Positions 35,277-45,337 of a stretch of 64,000 nt of DNA are shown here, piece by piece. Within the stretch, counting starts at the first letter, position 1, and the number at the start of each line of letters is the position of its first letter. The notes under the pieces were generated by a model. The model was not told the origin of the DNA. It worked only from the letters and a program-made list of their open reading frames with translations, and did no database searches. The translations under genes and the position numbers were made by a program. The stretch is from Pseudomonas sp. p1(2021b) (GTDB lineage: Bacteria; Pseudomonadota; Gammaproteobacteria; Pseudomonadales; Pseudomonadaceae). The stretch is from NCBI RefSeq assembly GCF_020151015.1, contig NZ_CP083746.1, forward strand, positions 3,935,001 to 3,999,000. Reading direction: 5' to 3'.

Positions 35277-35993
35277 CTAGGCCGATGCCAGCACCAAGTG
35301 CAGGTACCGGGTAAGGATAGCGAGCATCTGCCCATCGGCTTGCGCATTCGCATCCTTGAGCAGGCCCTGATATTCCATCTGCTCGATTATCGCCGTCAAC
35401 ATCTGGGCGTCCTGCTCGGGCTGGCGCGAGCCGACCACCTGCAGCATCTGACGTGCGCCATGCAGCAGGATCTGTTCGTGGGCGGTTACCAGTTCGGCCA
35501 GGCGTGGGCACAACAGCGCCTCCTGGCGGAAGGCCTGCTCGGCCATGATGAAGTCGCGCCGGGTATGCAACTGGCGGCTGACATAGTCTGCCATCATGCG
35601 CGCCACGTCGTCGGCCAGGCGCGCCCGGGACGCCGGGCTGCCGTCGCCCTGGGCGAGCAACTGGCGCAGCAGCACCTCGGAACTGGCCCAGAGCTTGGCC
35701 ATGTAGGCGGCGCTGCGCTCGACATACTGGGCGAAGGTGTCGGTGAGCAGGTCTTCGATGTCCTTGAAGTAGTAGGTGGTGGCCGACAAAGGCACACCGG
35801 CCTCGGCGGCCACCGCCCGGTGCCGCACGCCGCGCACGCCATCGCGCACGACGATGCGCATGGCCGCGTCGAGGATTTGCTGGCGGCGCTGCTCGCTGCC
35901 CTGGCGGGCAGTCTTGCGCCCTTGATATTGCACGCTCTCAGCGACGGCGCTGGCGACGCCGGCTGCACCTTGTTGAGCCATTGCGGGAGTCAC
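35277..35993 (-). CDS. TetR-family transcriptional regulator
   Basis: This 238-residue regulator has an N-terminal helix-turn-helix (RQQILDAAMRIVVRDG, then VRHRAVAAEAGVPLSATTYY) and a long helical C-terminal domain. The HTH is preceded by a 25-residue basic leader. The start is a GTG at 35993, positioned about 8 bases after GAGG; an ATG at 35981 (MAQQGAAGV) is the alternative. An 18-base palindrome sits 90 bases upstream and may be its operator. It lies between lysS and a lipoprotein gene, an arrangement also seen in P. aeruginosa (PA3699 next to lysS). Target genes unknown. Confidence 0.87.
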   Translation of the reverse strand: MTPAMAQQGAAGVASAVAESVQYQGRKTARQGSEQRRQQILDAAMRIVVRDGVRGVRHRAVAAEAGVPLSATTYYFKDIEDLLTDTFAQYVERSAAYMAKLWASSEVLLRQLLAQGDGSPASRARLADDVARMMADYVSRQLHTRRDFIMAEQAFRQEALLCPRLAELVTAHEQILLHGARQMLQVVGSRQPEQDAQMLTAIIEQMEYQGLLKDANAQADGQMLAILTRYLHLVLASA

Positions 35994-36082
35994 GATGATT
36001 ACCTCGTTGAATCTCGGCGAGGGTCGTCCCCTCTGCTTCCAGTAAAGACGGTTGTAGCCGGTGGCGGGGCCGGCCCGCGAAC

Positions 36083-36100
36083 TGTGACCGCCCAGTCACA
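36083..36100. promoter_or_regulatory. Palindrome upstream of the TetR gene, candidate operator
   Basis: TGTGACCGCCCAGTCACA is a perfect 6-bp inverted repeat (TGTGAC and GTCACA) with a 6-base centre, located between lysS and the TetR start. The spacing does not match the Crp/Vfr consensus (TGTGA, six bases, TCACA). It is a better candidate for the TetR protein's own site. Confidence 0.45.
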
Positions 36101-36114
36101 AAAGGGTTGCAGGC

Positions 36115-36158
36115 AAAAAAAGGCCGCTCCGAAGGCACTTGGCATTCATTGGAGCGGC
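36115..36158 (-). terminator. Rho-independent terminator of lysS
   Basis: On the minus strand GCCGCTCC (36158-36151) pairs with GGAGCGGC (36130-36123) across a 20-base loop, followed by C and seven Ts (36121-36115). It lies about 90 bases after the lysS stop, beyond a single REP. Confidence 0.75.
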
Positions 36159-36187
36159 GCTTTGAAATCCTGGGGCTGCTGCGCAGC

Positions 36188-36218
36188 CCTTTCGCGGGAC
36201 GAGCCCGCGCCTACAGAG
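36188..36218. repeat. Single REP element after lysS
   Basis: CTTTCGCGGGACGAGCCCGC then GCCTACAGAG is a slightly degraded REP copy, alone and not paired. It lies 30 bases after the lysS stop on the minus strand and before its terminator. Confidence 0.65.
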
Positions 36219-36248
36219 CGGGGCGCGCAGCGGCCCCCTTTACCATGC

Positions 36249-37751
36249 TCAGGCCTGCGGGCGCATGTGCGGGAACAGGATCACATCGCGGATCGACGGC
36301 GAGTTGGTCAGCAGCATGACCAGGCGGTCGATACCGATACCCTCACCGGCAGTCGGCGGCATGCCGTACTCCAGGGCTCGGACGAAGTCGGCGTCGTAGT
36401 GCATGGCCTCGTCGTCACCGGCATCCTTCTCGGCCACCTGGGCCAGGAAACGCTCGGCCTGGTCTTCGGCATCGTTGAGCTCGGAGTAGGCGTTGGCGAT
36501 CTCGCGGCCACCGATGAACAGCTCGAAGCGGTCGGTGACGGCCGGGTTGTCGTCGTTACGGCGCGCCAGCGGCGAGACTTCGAACGGATACTCGGTGATG
36601 AAGTGCGGCTGCTCCAGCTTGTGCTCGACCAGCTCCTCGAAAATCATCACCTGCAGCTTGCCCAGGCCCTCGTGGCCCAGCACCTTGGCGCCGGCCTTCT
36701 TGGCGATCTCGCGGGCACGGTCGACGTCTTGCAGGTCGGCGGCGGTGAGCTCAGGGTTGTACTTGAGGATCGAGTCGAATACCGACAGGCGCGCGAACGG
36801 CTCGCCGAAGTGGAACACCTTGTCGCCATACGGCACGTCGGTGGAACCCAGTACCAACTGCGCAAGCTCGCGGAACAGCTCCTCGGTGAGGTCCATGTTG
36901 TCGCGGTAGTCGGCGTAGGCCTGGTAGAACTCGAGCATGGTGAACTCGGGGTTGTGCCGGGTCGAGACGCCTTCGTTACGGAAGTTGCGGTTGATCTCGA
37001 AGACTTTTTCGAAACCGCCCACGACCAGGCGTTTCAAGTACAGCTCCGGCGCGATACGCAGGAACATGGCCATGTCCAGGGCGTTGTGGTGGGTTTCGAA
37101 CGGCTTGGCCGCGGCGCCACCGGGGATGGTCTGCAGCATCGGCGTCTCGACTTCGAGGAAGTCGCGCTCGATGAGGAACTTGCGGATGTGCGAGATCACC
37201 TGCGAACGCACACGGAAGGTGTGGCGGGTTTCCTCGTTGACCATCAGGTCGACGTAACGCTGGCGGTAGCGCTGCTCGGTGTCGGTCAGGCCGTGGTGCT
37301 TGTCCGGCAGCGGGCGCAGCGACTTGGTCAGCAGGCGCACGTTGGTCATTTCGACGTACAGGTCACCCTTGCCGGAACGGGCCAGGGTGCCTTCGGCACT
37401 GATGATGTCGCCCAAGTCCCAGGTCTTGACCGCGGCCAGGGTTTCTTCCGGCAGGGTCTTGCGGTTGACGTAGACCTGGATGCGCCCGGTCATGTCCTGG
37501 ATGACCATGAACGAGCCACGGTTGAGCATGATGCGGCCGGCAACCTTGACCGGGATCGCGGCTGCTTCCAGCTCTTCCTTGGTCTTGTCCGCGTACTGTT
37601 TCTGCAGGTCGTTGCAGTAGCTGTCGCGACGGAAGTCGTTGGGGAAGGCGTTGCCCTTGGCACGCTCGGCGGCAAGTTTTTCCTTGCGCAGGGCGATCAG
37701 GGCATTTTCTTCCTGTTGCAGGTCTTGCGATTCGGTCTTGAGGTCGCTCAT
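36249..37751 (-). CDS. lysS: Lysyl-tRNA synthetase, class II
   Basis: This 500-residue class II synthetase charges tRNA-Lys. The N-terminal OB-fold anticodon domain includes [20 protein letters not shown]. The catalytic core has motif 2 with [18 protein letters not shown] and motif 3 with [13 protein letters not shown]. The length is standard. It is transcribed behind prfB with a 93-base gap, matching the conserved prfB-lysS arrangement of gamma-proteobacteria, so the pair is probably one operon. Confidence 0.97.
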   Translation of the reverse strand: MSDLKTESQDLQQEENALIALRKEKLAAERAKGNAFPNDFRRDSYCNDLQKQYADKTKEELEAAAIPVKVAGRIMLNRGSFMVIQDMTGRIQVYVNRKTLPEETLAAVKTWDLGDIISAEGTLARSGKGDLYVEMTNVRLLTKSLRPLPDKHHGLTDTEQRYRQRYVDLMVNEETRHTFRVRSQVISHIRKFLIERDFLEVETPMLQTIPGGAAAKPFETHHNALDMAMFLRIAPELYLKRLVVGGFEKVFEINRNFRNEGVSTRHNPEFTMLEFYQAYADYRDNMDLTEELFRELAQLVLGSTDVPYGDKVFHFGEPFARLSVFDSILKYNPELTAADLQDVDRAREIAKKAGAKVLGHEGLGKLQVMIFEELVEHKLEQPHFITEYPFEVSPLARRNDDNPAVTDRFELFIGGREIANAYSELNDAEDQAERFLAQVAEKDAGDDEAMHYDADFVRALEYGMPPTAGEGIGIDRLVMLLTNSPSIRDVILFPHMRPQA

Positions 37752-37799
37752 GTCGTCATTGTTTCCATCAGGTGTTCGTTGCCCCTGTCGGGCCGGGCA

Positions 37800-37829
37800 C
37801 GCGATACCGGCCCGAGGCCTGGTATCGCG
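37800..37829 (-). other. Hairpin in the prfB-lysS intergenic gap
   Basis: CGCGATACC (37800-37808) and GGTATCGCG (37821-37829) are perfect 9-bp arms with a 12-base loop. It lies inside the transcript, 15 bases after the prfB stop. No T-run follows, so it might stabilise the prfB messenger or attenuate lysS. Confidence 0.4.
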
Positions 37830-37844
37830 GCGGTGGTGTGCGGT

Positions 37845-38940
37845 TTACAGCCCCTGCTTGAGGCTCGCTTCCAGGTACTGGTCGAGGTCGCCGTCCAGGA
37901 CCTTCTGGCAGTCACTGCGCTCGACGCCGGTACGCAGGTCCTTGATGCGCGAGTCATCGAGCACGTAGGAGCGAATCTGGTGACCCCAGCCGATGTCCGA
38001 CTTGCTGTCTTCCAGGGCTTGCGAGGCGGCATTGCGCTTCTGCATCTCCAGTTCGTACAACTTGGCCCGCAGCATCTTCATGGCGGTGTCCTTGTTGGCG
38101 TGCTGGGAACGTTCGTTCTGGCAGGCCACCACGGTGTTGGTCGGCACGTGGGTGATACGCACCGCCGAGTCGGTGGTGTTCACGTGCTGACCACCGGCAC
38201 CGGAGGAGCGGTAGGTGTCGATGCGAAGGTCGGCCGGGTTGATCTCGATCTCGACCTTGTCGTCGATCTCGGGCGAGACGAACACCGCCGAGAACGAGGT
38301 GTGACGACGGGCGCCGGAGTCGAACGGGCTCTTGCGCACCAGGCGGTGCACGCCGATCTCGGTGCGCAGCCAGCCGAAGGCGTACTCACCCTTGATGTGC
38401 ACGGTGGCACCCTTGATGCCGGCGACCTCGCCTTCGGACAGCTCGATGATGGTGGCGTCGAAACCGCGCTTGTCTGCCCAGCGCAGGTACATGCGCAGCA
38501 GGATGTTGGCCCAGTCCTGGGCCTCGGTGCCGCCGGAGCCGGCCTGGATGTCCAGGTAGGCGTTGTTCATGTCCATCTCACCGCTGAACATGCGACGGAA
38601 CTCGAGCTGGGCCAGGACTTCTTCCAGACCTTCCAGCTCGGTCACGACATCGCTGACGGCGGCTTCGTCATTCTCTTCGACGGCCATGTCGAGCAGGTCC
38701 TTGCAGTCGGACAGGCCGTTGGACATTTTGTCCAGGGTCTCGACGACCTGTGCCAGCATGGCACGCTCGCGCCCCAGCCCCTGAGCATACTCGGGCTTGT
38801 TCCAGACGGCAGGGTCTTCCAGTTCGCGGTTGACTTCGATCAGGCGATCAGCTTTTTGATCGTAGTCAAAGATACCCCCGAATGGACTGGGAACGTTCGG
38901 TGAGGTCCTTGATGGTATTCAGGATTGGTTGGATTTCCAT
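37845..38940 (-). CDS. prfB: Peptide chain release factor 2, with programmed +1 frameshift
   Basis: RF2 reads UGA and UAA stop codons. It is made from two frames: codons 1-24 from the ATG at 38940 end at an in-frame TGA (38868-38866), and the rest of the gene is in the +1 frame to 37845. The shift site is the classic CTTTGAC preceded by GGGGGTAT (about 38869-38879), so the ribosome slips on CTT when RF2 is scarce. The product is 364 residues, the normal size. GGQ is present in [17 protein letters not shown], and the SPF-type anticodon tripeptide region follows the usual layout. The frame reported as starting at 38759 is only the second part. Confidence 0.96.
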
Positions 38941-39085
38941 GGGCTGGCTACTCGCGCGAATTCGGTGAAAAGCCCGCGAGTATAACGCAGTCCGTGCCAG
39001 GGCGGCAGACCCGCCGGGCGGTATCGGCAAGAGGCCGCTGCGCGCCGCACTTGCGCGCTGTGTCCTGGTGCACGCCGCAAAGGAG

Positions 39086-40090
39086 TCAGGCCACACCCAC
39101 CTGGTTACGCCCGTTGTTCTTGGCCAGGTACAGCCCCTTGTCGGCCGCCGAGATCAGCTGCCGGCTATGGCTGCCGATGCCGGGCGTGAGGGTCGCCAGG
39201 CCGATGCTCACGCTCAGGTGCGCATCGGCCTGGGGCGCGATGTGCGGAATATTCAGCGCCAGCACCGTCTGGCGCAGCTTCTCGGCGATCAACCGTGCCC
39301 CGCCGGGCGAGGTATTGGGCAGCACCAGGGCGAACTCCTCGCCGCCATAGCGCGCCGGCAGGTCGGAGGGGCGCGAGCAGGAGCCACGGATGGCTTCGGC
39401 CACCTGACGCAGGGCCTCGTCGCCGGCCAGGTGGCCGAAGCTGTCGTTGTAGGCCTTGAAATAATCGACGTCGATCATCAACAGCGACAATTGCTGCTGT
39501 TCGCGCATGGCCCGTCGCCATTCGAGTTCCAGGTATTCGTCGAAGTGACGGCGGTTTGACAGCCCAGTCAAGCCATCGGAATTCATCAGCCGCTGCAGCA
39601 TCAGGTTGGTATCGAGCAGCTGCTGCTGGCTGACCCGCAGGGCGCGGTAGGCTTCGTCACGCTGCAGCAGGGTCAGGTAGGAGCGCGAGTGATAGCGGAT
39701 CCGCGCCACCAGCTCGATGTTGTCCGGCAGCTTGACCAGGTAGTCGTTGGCCCCGGCGGCGAAGGCTGCGCTCTTGACCAGTGGGTCTTCCTTGGTCGAC
39801 AGGACGATGATCGGGATGTCCTGGGTGACCGGGTTGTTGCGGTATTCGCGCACCAGGGTCAGGCCATCGAGACCTGGCATGATCAGGTCCTGGAGGATGA
39901 CCGTGGGCTTGATGCGCATGGCCTGGGCCACCGCCTGGTGGGGGTCGGCGCAGAAATGGAAATCGATGTTCTCCTCATGGGCCAGCCCACGGCGCACCGC
40001 TTCGCCGATCATCGCCTGGTCGTCGACCAGCAGGACCATCGCCGCGCTTTCGTTGATGGTCGTGAAACCTTCGATCGGTAGATCATTCAT
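39086..40090 (-). CDS. wspR: Diguanylate cyclase response regulator WspR
   Basis: This 334-residue output protein of the Wsp system makes cyclic di-GMP. A receiver domain (about 17-135) has the phospho-acceptor D68 in [13 protein letters not shown] and the paired acids in LLVDDQ. The GGDEF domain (about 170-330) has the active motif GGEEF at 249-253. An inhibitory I-site, RPSD at 240-243, sits exactly five residues upstream, so product feedback should operate. WspR is the last gene of the wsp cluster and lies 50 bases after wspF. Phosphorylation by WspE should activate it. Confidence 0.96.
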   Translation of the reverse strand: MNDLPIEGFTTINESAAMVLLVDDQAMIGEAVRRGLAHEENIDFHFCADPHQAVAQAMRIKPTVILQDLIMPGLDGLTLVREYRNNPVTQDIPIIVLSTKEDPLVKSAAFAAGANDYLVKLPDNIELVARIRYHSRSYLTLLQRDEAYRALRVSQQQLLDTNLMLQRLMNSDGLTGLSNRRHFDEYLELEWRRAMREQQQLSLLMIDVDYFKAYNDSFGHLAGDEALRQVAEAIRGSCSRPSDLPARYGGEEFALVLPNTSPGGARLIAEKLRQTVLALNIPHIAPQADAHLSVSIGLATLTPGIGSHSRQLISAADKGLYLAKNNGRNQVGVA

Positions 40091-40141
40091 GCCTGTTCAC
40101 CCGGTCACGGCCGGCCAGCCGGCGCGACTCAATACATAACT

Positions 40142-41155
40142 TCATTTTGGATAGATCTCCATCAGCCGCCCGGCGATACGCTCCAGCGGCCGGATCTCCA
40201 CGGCGGCATCGATCGCCGCGGCGGCCTTGGGCATACCGTAGACGGCGGAGCTCTGCTGGTCCTGGGCGATGGTCAGGAACCCTCGCTGGCGCATCTGCTT
40301 GAGGCCCTGGGCGCCGTCGCGGCCCATGCCGGTAAGCAGCACGCCGACGGCATCGCCGGTCCAGTAGCGGGCCACGCTCTCGAAGAACACGTTGATCGAG
40401 GGGCGGTAGATCTCGTTGACCGGCTCGGCGGTATACGCCAGCTGGCCGCCTTGCATCAGGCGGATATGGTGGTTGGTGCCCGCCAGCAGGACCTGCCCCG
40501 GCTGCGGTGGTTCGCCTTCACAGGCCAGGCGTACCGGCAGGCCGGACACCCCGCTGAGCCATTCGGCCATGCCGGCGGCGAACACCTGGTCCACATGCTG
40601 GACCAGCACGATGGAGGCCGGGAACTCGCGCGGCAGCCCTTTGAGCAGCACTTCCAGTGCCGCCGGCCCACCCGCCGAGGAACCGATGGCCACCAGGCCA
40701 CGACGTTGGGACGCTTCACGCAGCGGCGCCGACACAGTCCGGGGCGTGGCAGGCCGTTGCTGGCCGATCAACCAGCCGATATTGAGGATTTTGCGCAACA
40801 GTGGCGCGGCCGCTTCCCGGGCGTCGCCGGCCCCCAGCGAAGGCGTGTCGACCACGTCCAGGGCACCATGGCCCATGGCCTCGAACACCCGGTGCACGTT
40901 CTGCTTGCGATCGACCGTGACGATGACGATGGCGCATGGGGTCTCGGCCATGATCCGGCGGGTGGCCTCGACGCCATCCATCTCCGGCATGATCAGGTCC
41001 ATGAGAATCAGGTCCGGGGTTTGCTCGGCGCACAGCCTCACCGCCTCGGCGCCATTGGCCGCCACCCACAGCACCTGGTGCTCAGGCTCGAAGGCCAGCG
41101 CCCGGCGCAGGGCCTCCACGGCCATGGGCATGTCGTTGACGATGGCGATCTTCAT
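40142..41155 (-). CDS. wspF: Protein-glutamate methylesterase WspF (CheB-like)
   Basis: This 337-residue CheB-type enzyme removes methyl groups from WspA and thereby damps signalling. A receiver domain has D53 (LMDLIMPEMDG). The esterase domain has Ser159-Ser160 in AIGSSAGGPAALEVL, His187 in LVQHVDQ and Asp280 in LTGMGRDGAQG, the CheB catalytic triad. It overlaps wspE (ATGA, 41152-41155). Loss of WspF in other Pseudomonas species is known to lock the system on and give wrinkly colonies; the reading frame here is intact. Confidence 0.95.
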   Translation of the reverse strand: MKIAIVNDMPMAVEALRRALAFEPEHQVLWVAANGAEAVRLCAEQTPDLILMDLIMPEMDGVEATRRIMAETPCAIVIVTVDRKQNVHRVFEAMGHGALDVVDTPSLGAGDAREAAAPLLRKILNIGWLIGQQRPATPRTVSAPLREASQRRGLVAIGSSAGGPAALEVLLKGLPREFPASIVLVQHVDQVFAAGMAEWLSGVSGLPVRLACEGEPPQPGQVLLAGTNHHIRLMQGGQLAYTAEPVNEIYRPSINVFFESVARYWTGDAVGVLLTGMGRDGAQGLKQMRQRGFLTIAQDQQSSAVYGMPKAAAAIDAAVEIRPLERIAGRLMEIYPK

Positions 41156-43428
41156 CCCTGGGCCCCTCCGATCAGCTCCACCACGGCGTCCAGCAGCGCG
41201 TCGTCGTGGAAGCTGGCCTTAGCCAAATAGTAGTCGGCACCGGCGTCCAGTCCACGTCGCCGGTCTTCTTCACGATCCTTGTAGGACACCACCATCACCG
41301 GCAGCGATTGCAGACGTTGGTCCCGGCGTACCAGGGTCACCAGTTCGATGCCGTCCATTCGCGGCATGTCGATATCGGTGATCAGCAGGTCGAAAACATC
41401 GCTGCGCAAGGCGTTCCAGCCGTCCATGCCGTCCACCGCCACGGCCACGTCATAGCCGCGGTTGCCCAGTAGCTTGCGCTGCAGCTCACGTACGGTGAGC
41501 GAGTCGTCCACCACCAGGATGCGCTTGCGCACCAGGCCACGCCCACCTCGGGCACCACGCTCGATACGTTCCAGCCGCCCGGTGCTGAGCAGCTTCTCGA
41601 CCGAGCGCAGCAGGTCTTCGACGTCGATGATCAGCACCACCGAGCCATCGTCGAGCAAGGCCCCGGCAGAAATGTCCTGGACCTTGCCCAGGCGCGTATC
41701 CAGCGGCATCACCACCAACACCCGCTCGCCGACCAGGCGCTCGACCGCCACGCCGTAGAGCTGATCGCGCTCACGGATCACCACGACCCGCAGGCTGCGT
41801 TCGTCATCCTGCCCTGCCGGGCGGTTGAGCAACTGGCTCGCGGCCACCAGGCCGATGTGCCGGCCCTCGTGCCAGAAGTGCTGGCGCCCTTCGATCTGCA
41901 CGATCTGTTCGGCGGACACCTCCAGGGTGCGTTCGATGTGCGCCAATGGGAACGCATAGGCTTCGCCGCCCACTTCCACCACCAGGCTGCGCACCACCGA
42001 CAAGGTCAGCGGTACTTCCAGGTGGAAGGTGCACCCCTGGCCGGACACCTGGGTCAGCTCGATCGAGCCGCGCAGCTCGCGCACCATGTGCTGCACCGCA
42101 TCCAGGCCAACGCCCCGCCCGGACACCTCGGTGACCTGGTCACGCAGGCTGAAGCCCGGCAGGAACAGGAAGGTCAGCAGCTCCGCCTCGCTCATCTGCG
42201 CCACGGTCTCGGCAGGCGACAGCGCACGCTCGACGATGCTGTAACGCAGGCGTTCAAGGTCGATGCCGGCGCCATCATCGCTGAGTTCGAGAATCAGCAG
42301 CCCGGCCTGGTGGGACGCACGCAGGCGCAACGTGCCATCGACCGGCTTGCCCGCCAGCAGGCGCCGCTCGGGCAGCTCGATGCCATGGTCGACGGCATTG
42401 CGCAGCAGATGGGTCAAGGGCGCTTCGAGCTTCTCCAGCACGTCGCGGTCGACCTGGGTCTTTTCGCCCTCGACCTGCAGTTGCACCTGTTTGCCCAGGG
42501 AGCGCCCCAGGTCGCGGACCATGCGGCTTTGCCCGGTCAGGACATCGGCGAAGGGGCGCATGCGGCAGGCCAGCGCCGTGTCGTAGAGGTGCTGCGCACG
42601 CTGGCTGGCCTGCCAGCCGAACTCGTCGATCTCTGCGGCCTGCTGCTGCAGGATCTGCTGGGTTTCGCCCAACAGGCGTTGGGTCTGGGCCAGGGCTTCG
42701 AGCACCTCCTGGCTTTGGCCACTACCTTCGAGCTGCTGCTTGAGCCCATCGAGGGCGCGCATGCCCTGGCCATGCATGCGCTTGAGGCGCTGCAGGCTGG
42801 CCAGGTAGGGCTTCAGGCGCTGGGTTTCCACCAGCGACTTGCTCGCCAGGTCCAGCAGGCTGTTGAGGCGGTCGGCCGTAACCCTGAGCACCCGCTCGGC
42901 CCCTTCCCCGCCGCGCGTGGTGGCCCTGCGTGGCGGGACGGGCTCGGCCGGCTCGCTCGCAGCCGCTGGCACCTCAGCCTCTACCGCAGGAGGCAAGGCC
43001 GCAGTGGCGGGGGCACTCGGTGGGGCTGCGGCCGACGCGCTCGGGTCGAGCAGGCCGGCCAGCTGTGCCAGGAAGGCCGGCACCGCCGCCTCGCTGCCCT
43101 GGTCGCCCGGCGTGGCGATGCGCATCAGCAGGTCGGTGCCCTGCAGCAGGGCATCGATATGCTCGGCGCGCAGCAGCAGACGCCCTTCCTGGGCGGCCAC
43201 CAGACAATCCTCCATGACATGGGCCACGTTGACCCCGGCATCGATGCCGACGATGCGGGCGGCGCCCTTGAGGGAGTGGGCCGCACGCATGCAGGCCTCC
43301 AGCTGGTCGGCCTGGGTCGGGTTGCGTTCCAGCGCCATCAGGCCAGCACTGAGCACCTGGGTCTGGGCCTCGGCCTCCAGGCTGAACAACTCGAGCAGCG
43401 ATGCGTCGCGCATTTGCTCAGGGGTCAT
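41152..43428 (-). CDS. wspE: Hybrid CheA-type histidine kinase-response regulator WspE
   Basis: This 758-residue kinase has an N-terminal Hpt domain with the phosphorylated H51 in RAAHSLKGAARIVG. A linker rich in Pro and Ala follows, then the dimerisation and ATP-binding domains (LTHLLRNAVDHGIELPE, LSDDGAGIDLER, GRGVGLDAV), a CheW-like domain, and a C-terminal receiver (DLLITDIDMPRMDG). It should phosphorylate WspR and WspF after coupling to WspA through WspB and WspD. Four-base overlaps join it to wspF and wspD. Confidence 0.95.
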   Translation of the reverse strand: MTPEQMRDASLLELFSLEAEAQTQVLSAGLMALERNPTQADQLEACMRAAHSLKGAARIVGIDAGVNVAHVMEDCLVAAQEGRLLLRAEHIDALLQGTDLLMRIATPGDQGSEAAVPAFLAQLAGLLDPSASAAAPPSAPATAALPPAVEAEVPAAASEPAEPVPPRRATTRGGEGAERVLRVTADRLNSLLDLASKSLVETQRLKPYLASLQRLKRMHGQGMRALDGLKQQLEGSGQSQEVLEALAQTQRLLGETQQILQQQAAEIDEFGWQASQRAQHLYDTALACRMRPFADVLTGQSRMVRDLGRSLGKQVQLQVEGEKTQVDRDVLEKLEAPLTHLLRNAVDHGIELPERRLLAGKPVDGTLRLRASHQAGLLILELSDDGAGIDLERLRYSIVERALSPAETVAQMSEAELLTFLFLPGFSLRDQVTEVSGRGVGLDAVQHMVRELRGSIELTQVSGQGCTFHLEVPLTLSVVRSLVVEVGGEAYAFPLAHIERTLEVSAEQIVQIEGRQHFWHEGRHIGLVAASQLLNRPAGQDDERSLRVVVIRERDQLYGVAVERLVGERVLVVMPLDTRLGKVQDISAGALLDDGSVVLIIDVEDLLRSVEKLLSTGRLERIERGARGGRGLVRKRILVVDDSLTVRELQRKLLGNRGYDVAVAVDGMDGWNALRSDVFDLLITDIDMPRMDGIELVTLVRRDQRLQSLPVMVVSYKDREEDRRRGLDAGADYYLAKASFHDDALLDAVVELIGGAQG

Positions 43429-44090
43429 GACAGGCTCCGCTTCACGGCAGACAGTACGTGTCGTTCATCCAGCACCCGCACGCTGCGGCCGCGCCATTGC
43501 AGCACCGCCGCAGTGAAATGCGCGGCGTCCTGGCCATCGACCAGACGCGCAGGGTCCAGGCGGTGGATACCATCGATCTCGTCCACCGCGATAACCACCG
43601 GGCCACCTTCGGCTGCAAGGATCAGCATACGTGGCATCACTCGGCCATTGCGTTCCTGGGCCGGCAGTATTTCCATGCCCAGCAGGTCGGCCAGCGACAG
43701 GCAGGGCACCAGCGCGCCACGCACGTTAGCCACACCCTGCAGGACCCGTGAACGCTGGTGCGGCAGTGAATGCACGGCCTGCAGCGGCGCGATTTCGGCA
43801 AGGCATGCGCAGGCCAGGGCCAACCACTCCTCGCCGAGGCGGAACAACAGCATGGAGCGCCCAACGCTGTCTTCCTCCGGCGGCAACACCAGGTCCTGCT
43901 CGTCCTGCAACAGGGCATAGCGGTCCAGCAGGCGGGTAGCCGCTGCGGCATAGACCTGGCAGTTGCGACAGTGGACATGGCGTTCGAGCAACGGGCACTG
44001 CTTGTCGCCATGCACGCCGATGCGGTTCCAGCAGTCGTCGATGAGCTCATCGTCCTGTGCGATCAGGTGCACCCCCTGTACGTCACTCAT
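43425..44090 (-). CDS. wspD: CheW-like coupling protein WspD
   Basis: This 221-residue protein carries a CheW-like domain in its C-terminal two-thirds (LFRLGEEWLALACACLAEI, VLQGVANVRGALVPCLSLADLLG). The N-terminal 60 residues are cysteine-rich (CWNRIGVHGDKQCPLLERHVHC then CQVYAAA), which is usual for WspD and might bind metal. It links receptor WspA to kinase WspE. Four-base overlaps with wspE and wspC. Confidence 0.92.
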   Translation of the reverse strand: MSDVQGVHLIAQDDELIDDCWNRIGVHGDKQCPLLERHVHCRNCQVYAAAATRLLDRYALLQDEQDLVLPPEEDSVGRSMLLFRLGEEWLALACACLAEIAPLQAVHSLPHQRSRVLQGVANVRGALVPCLSLADLLGMEILPAQERNGRVMPRMLILAAEGGPVVIAVDEIDGIHRLDPARLVDGQDAAHFTAAVLQWRGRSVRVLDERHVLSAVKRSLS

Positions 44091-45337
44091 CGTTCAGACT
44101 CCCGCCCTGCACGCGCAGCCCGCGCCTGCAGCCGACGGGCCCCGGCCTCATCGCCCTGGGAGGCGAGCAAGGCCGCCAGGTGCACCAACGCCTCCGGGTG
44201 CTGGGGTTCCAGGTACAGTGCCTTGCGGTAATGGCTGAGTGCGGCCTGGATGTCGCCTTCGGTATCGCTGAGCAGGCCCAGCCAATAATAGACCTGCGCC
44301 TTGGGCGGGAACTGCTGCAGATACTGCTGGCAGCTGGCCCGCGCCTGTTCGCTGTCGCCGGCATTGGCCTGGCGAGCGATGCGCTCGAGCAACTGCCGCT
44401 CGCCTTCGCCATGGGCCGGGGCATGGGAAACCGCCGGCACCGGGCGAGGCATCCGGGCGGGGCGAGTCACAGGCCGCGGCGACAAGGGCGGCATCGTCAG
44501 CGGGCGAACAGCCGGTACCGGCCGGCTGACCGGGGGCGGTGGCTCTGCCTGGCGAACATAGGCGAACGACTGGGCGATGCCCAGCGGGCGCATGCCCAAG
44601 CGCGCCAGCAGGCTGCCCTCGGCCGGGCCGATGAACAGCACGCCCTGGGCATGGGTCAGGTGCTTGAGCACCTCGAAAACCCGCCGCTGGGTTGGCACGT
44701 CGAAATAGATCAACAGGTTGCGACAGAACACGAAGTCGTAGAGCCCTTCGCGGTTCCTGAGCAGGGGGTCCAGCACATTGCCTACCTGCAGGTTGACCTG
44801 GCTGCGCACCCGCTCGGCCAGTTGGTGGCCCTCGTCGGTTTCACTGAAGTGCCGGTCACGGAAGGCCAGGTCGATACCACGGAAGGCGTTGCGCCCGTAT
44901 ACCGCCTGCTCGCCGCGGGCGATGGAGCTGGGGCTGATGTCGATGCCATCGATCCGGAACGTCGCCGGGTCCACGCCCCCATCGAGCAACGCCATGGCGA
45001 TCGAATAGGGTTCCTCGCCGGTCGAACAGGGCAGGCTGAGAATGCGCAGCGGGCGTGCGCCGGCCAGCTCCGCCAGGCGTTTATGGGCCAGCCCCACCAG
45101 GGCGGTGAACGACTCCGGGTAGCGGAAGAACCAGGTTTCCGGAACGATCACCGCCTCGATCAGCGCTTGTTGCTCGTCTACCGACTGCTGCAGGCGCAAC
45201 CAGTAGTCGCCCAGGTCGCCGGCCTGGCAAGCGGCGCAACGCTGCTGCAAGGCCCGCTCGACCATGGGCGCGCCAACCGAGTCCACGTCCAGGCCGATAC
45301 GCTCCTGCAGGAAGCGGAAGAAATGCTGCTGGTTCAT
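44087..45337 (-). CDS. wspC: CheR-like receptor methyltransferase WspC
   Basis: This 416-residue protein has an N-terminal CheR SAM-methyltransferase domain (about 10-275, with RILSLPCSTGEEPYSIAMALL and DFVFCRNLLIYFD). A proline-rich linker follows, then a TPR-like C-terminus (QVYYWLGLLSDTEGDIQAAL and HYRKALYLEPQHPEALVHLA). It methylates WspA glutamates, opposite to WspF. It overlaps wspB and wspD by four bases each. The TPR extension is normal for WspC and absent from chemotaxis CheR. Confidence 0.94.
   Translation of the reverse strand: MNQQHFFRFLQERIGLDVDSVGAPMVERALQQRCAACQAGDLGDYWLRLQQSVDEQQALIEAVIVPETWFFRYPESFTALVGLAHKRLAELAGARPLRILSLPCSTGEEPYSIAMALLDGGVDPATFRIDGIDISPSSIARGEQAVYGRNAFRGIDLAFRDRHFSETDEGHQLAERVRSQVNLQVGNVLDPLLRNREGLYDFVFCRNLLIYFDVPTQRRVFEVLKHLTHAQGVLFIGPAEGSLLARLGMRPLGIAQSFAYVRQAEPPPPVSRPVPAVRPLTMPPLSPRPVTRPARMPRPVPAVSHAPAHGEGERQLLERIARQANAGDSEQARASCQQYLQQFPPKAQVYYWLGLLSDTEGDIQAALSHYRKALYLEPQHPEALVHLAALLASQGDEAGARRLQARAARAGRESER

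Noticed and set aside
36083..36100. Crp/Vfr binding site
   Set aside because: The arms fit but the centre spacing is 8 bases between TGTGA and TCACA, not 6.
37845..38759. prfB as a truncated or frameshifted pseudogene
   Set aside because: The in-frame TGA and shift are the conserved programmed frameshift signal, not damage.
35067..38903. Open frame of 1278 codons on the + strand across lysS, TetR and prfB
   Set aside because: It runs through five real genes and a REP on the other strand; shadow of high-GC third-position bias.
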